From: Bifidobacterium callitrichos DSM 23973
GTDB taxonomy: Bacteria; Actinomycetota; Actinomycetes; Actinomycetales; Bifidobacteriaceae
Assembly (NCBI RefSeq): GCF_000741175.1
Contig: NZ_JGYS01000022.1
Span: 124,001 to 188,000, forward strand
DNA: 64,000 nucleotides
Direction: 5' to 3'
Under the pieces are notes generated by a model. That model was not told where the DNA came from. It did not search any database and saw only the letters and a list, made by a program, of their open reading frames with translations. Shown here one piece after another: positions 62,570 through 64,000 of this stretch. How positions within the stretch are numbered: position 1 is the first letter of the stretch; each line of letters opens with the position of its first letter. A program made the translations under genes and the position numbers.

Positions 62570-62713
62570 TTATATTGATAACCGTCAACACGATTCCCCA
62601 CACGGCGTGGCAGCCGCGGGAGGAACCCCAGCCGGCATCCGGCACCGATACGACAAACGCCATACAAAAGGTCCATCCGCACGGCAGCGGATGGGAGAGA
62701 CAAGGGAATACAC

Positions 62714-64000
62714 ATGGCAAGCACATCCAAGTCCGCATGGAGGAACCCTTCCTATCTGCAGAGCTCCTTCGGCATCTTCATGTTCTTCTGCTCCTGGGGC
62801 ATCTGGTGGTCCTTCTTCTCGAGGTGGCTGACCGACCCGACGCACGGCCTCGGCATGACCTCCGCCGAGCAGGGCCAGATCTACTCGATCAACTCGCTGG
62901 CCACGCTGATCATCATGTTCGTCTACGGCGTGATCCAGGACCAGCTCGGCATCAAGCGCAAGCTGGTCGTCTTCATCTCGATCATCGCCGCGCTCGTCGG
63001 ACCGTTCGTCCAGTTCATCTACATGCCGATGCTCACCGCCGGCGGCACCACGCGCTTCCTGGGCGTTCTGATCGGCTCGATCGTCCTGTCCGCGGGCTTC
63101 ATGTCCGGCTGCTCCCTGTTCGAGGCGGTCACCGAACGATACTCGCGCAAGTTCGGCTTCGAGTACGGCCAGTCCCGCGCCTGGGGCTCCTTCGGCTACG
63201 CGATCGTCGCCCTGTGCGCCGGCTTCCTGTTCAACATCAACCCGCTGATCAACTTCTGGGTCGGCTCCGCCTGCGGCCTCGGCATGCTGCTCATCTACGC
63301 GTTCTGGATCCCGTCCGAGCAGCGTGAGGAGCTCAAGAAGGAGGCCGATCCGAACGCCGCCCCGACCAACCCGTCCTTCAAGGAGATGCTCGGCGTCCTC
63401 AAGATGCCGACCCTGTGGATCCTCGTCGTCTTCATGCTGTTTACCAACACCTTCTACGTCGTGTTCGACCAGCAGATGTTCCCGAACTACTACGCCGGCC
63501 TGTTCCCGACCACCGAGATGGGCAACAGCACCTACGGCGTGCTCAACAGCTTCCAGGTCTTCCTCGAGTCCGCGATGATGGGCGTCGTGCCGATCATCAT
63601 GAAGAAGATCGGCGTGCGCAACGCCCTGCTGCTCGGCGCGTTCGTCATGTTCGCCCGCATCGGCCTGTGCGGCGTGTTCCACGACCCGATCACCGTCTCC
63701 ATCGTCAAGCTGTTCCACTCCATCGAGGTGCCGCTGTTCTGCCTGCCGGCGTTCCGCTACTTCACCCTGCACTTCGACACCAAGCTGTCCGCTACGCTCT
63801 ACATGGTCGGCTTCCAGATCGCCTCGCAGATCGGCCAGGTCATCTTCTCCACCCCGATGGGCGCCTTCCACGACTACATGGCCGCCCTCATGCCGGCCAA
63901 CGACATGGGCTCCCGCGTGACCTTCTGGGTGATCTCCGGCATCGTCCTGCTCGCCCTGATCTACGGCTTCTTCATCATCAAGAAGGACGATCAGGAGGTC
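62714..64000 (+). CDS. LacY/CscB-type sugar:H+ symporter (partial, runs off right edge)
   Basis: 429 residues are visible without a stop. About twelve helices follow the oligosaccharide:H+ symporter layout: SSFGIFMFFCSWGIWWSFFSRW at helix 1, GVIQDQLGIKRKL as the helix 2-3 loop, and YGQSRAWGSFGYAI with the Arg used in sugar/proton coupling. LacY and CscB relatives carry lactose or sucrose. The ATG at 62714 has CAAGGGAATACAC before it. The neighbouring LacI gene and shared operators suggest sugar-induced expression; a sucrose substrate is inference. Confidence 0.85.
   Translation, partial: MASTSKSAWRNPSYLQSSFGIFMFFCSWGIWWSFFSRWLTDPTHGLGMTSAEQGQIYSINSLATLIIMFVYGVIQDQLGIKRKLVVFISIIAALVGPFVQFIYMPMLTAGGTTRFLGVLIGSIVLSAGFMSGCSLFEAVTERYSRKFGFEYGQSRAWGSFGYAIVALCAGFLFNINPLINFWVGSACGLGMLLIYAFWIPSEQREELKKEADPNAAPTNPSFKEMLGVLKMPTLWILVVFMLFTNTFYVVFDQQMFPNYYAGLFPTTEMGNSTYGVLNSFQVFLESAMMGVVPIIMKKIGVRNALLLGAFVMFARIGLCGVFHDPITVSIVKLFHSIEVPLFCLPAFRYFTLHFDTKLSATLYMVGFQIASQIGQVIFSTPMGAFHDYMAALMPANDMGSRVTFWVISGIVLLALIYGFFIIKKDDQEV

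Overview
The window is high-GC DNA with dense gene packing, strong SD sequences of the AAAGGA type and many LacI-family regulators. It carries a pupylation-type ATPase/Dop pair, a GH42 beta-galactosidase, xylose genes and many intracellular glycosidases without signal peptides. Together these point to an Actinomycetota member of the Bifidobacterium type. Genus is an inference from gene content; species cannot be read from the sequence. No rRNA, tRNA or CRISPR array was recognised.

Region 1 (1-11.7 kb) is mostly housekeeping: an inositol-monophosphatase-like gene cut by the left edge, dop and the Mpa/ARC ATPase, DedA, serB, fmt, a HAD phosphatase, priA, metK and rpoZ. A mirror-symmetric array of 13-bp repeats lies between priA and metK.

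Region 2 (11.9-36.7 kb) is a carbohydrate island, mostly on the minus strand. It holds a sugar-oxidation set (isomerase, DUF993, Gfo/Idh/MocA oxidoreductase), a LacI regulator, a GPH-type transporter, GH28, GH42, a six-hairpin glycosidase-like protein and a GH43. An ABC exporter follows, then a complete CUT1-type ABC importer (lipoprotein plus two permeases), two further LacI regulators, a GH50-like clan-A hydrolase and a YesL-type membrane protein. The enzymes suggest uptake and intracellular breakdown of plant cell-wall oligosaccharides such as pectin or arabinogalactan side chains.

Region 3 (37-46.6 kb) has a Fic protein, two tandem unannotated micropeptide genes behind a cluster of LacI-type palindromes, and the xylose genes xylB and xylA with a ROK repressor. 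An AAA_14/DUF4143 ATPase preceded by three phased palindromes closes it. This region is full of palindromic repeats, and the ATPase is followed by a glycosidase remnant.

Region 4 (47-58 kb) has a second sugar isomerase, a GH43 beta-xylosidase-like enzyme, an alginate-lyase-like protein and glycerate kinase. A LacI regulator, a D-2-hydroxyacid dehydrogenase, an AGE-family isomerase and a YczE-like membrane protein follow. Shared operator half-sites suggest that the kinase, the dehydrogenase and the AGE enzyme form one glycerate-producing regulon.

Region 5 (58-64 kb) has ilvD, a small holin-family membrane protein, a YefM/YoeB toxin-antitoxin pair whose SD lies in a perfect 20-bp-arm hairpin, and a LacI regulator with a LacY/CscB-type sugar symporter cut by the right edge.
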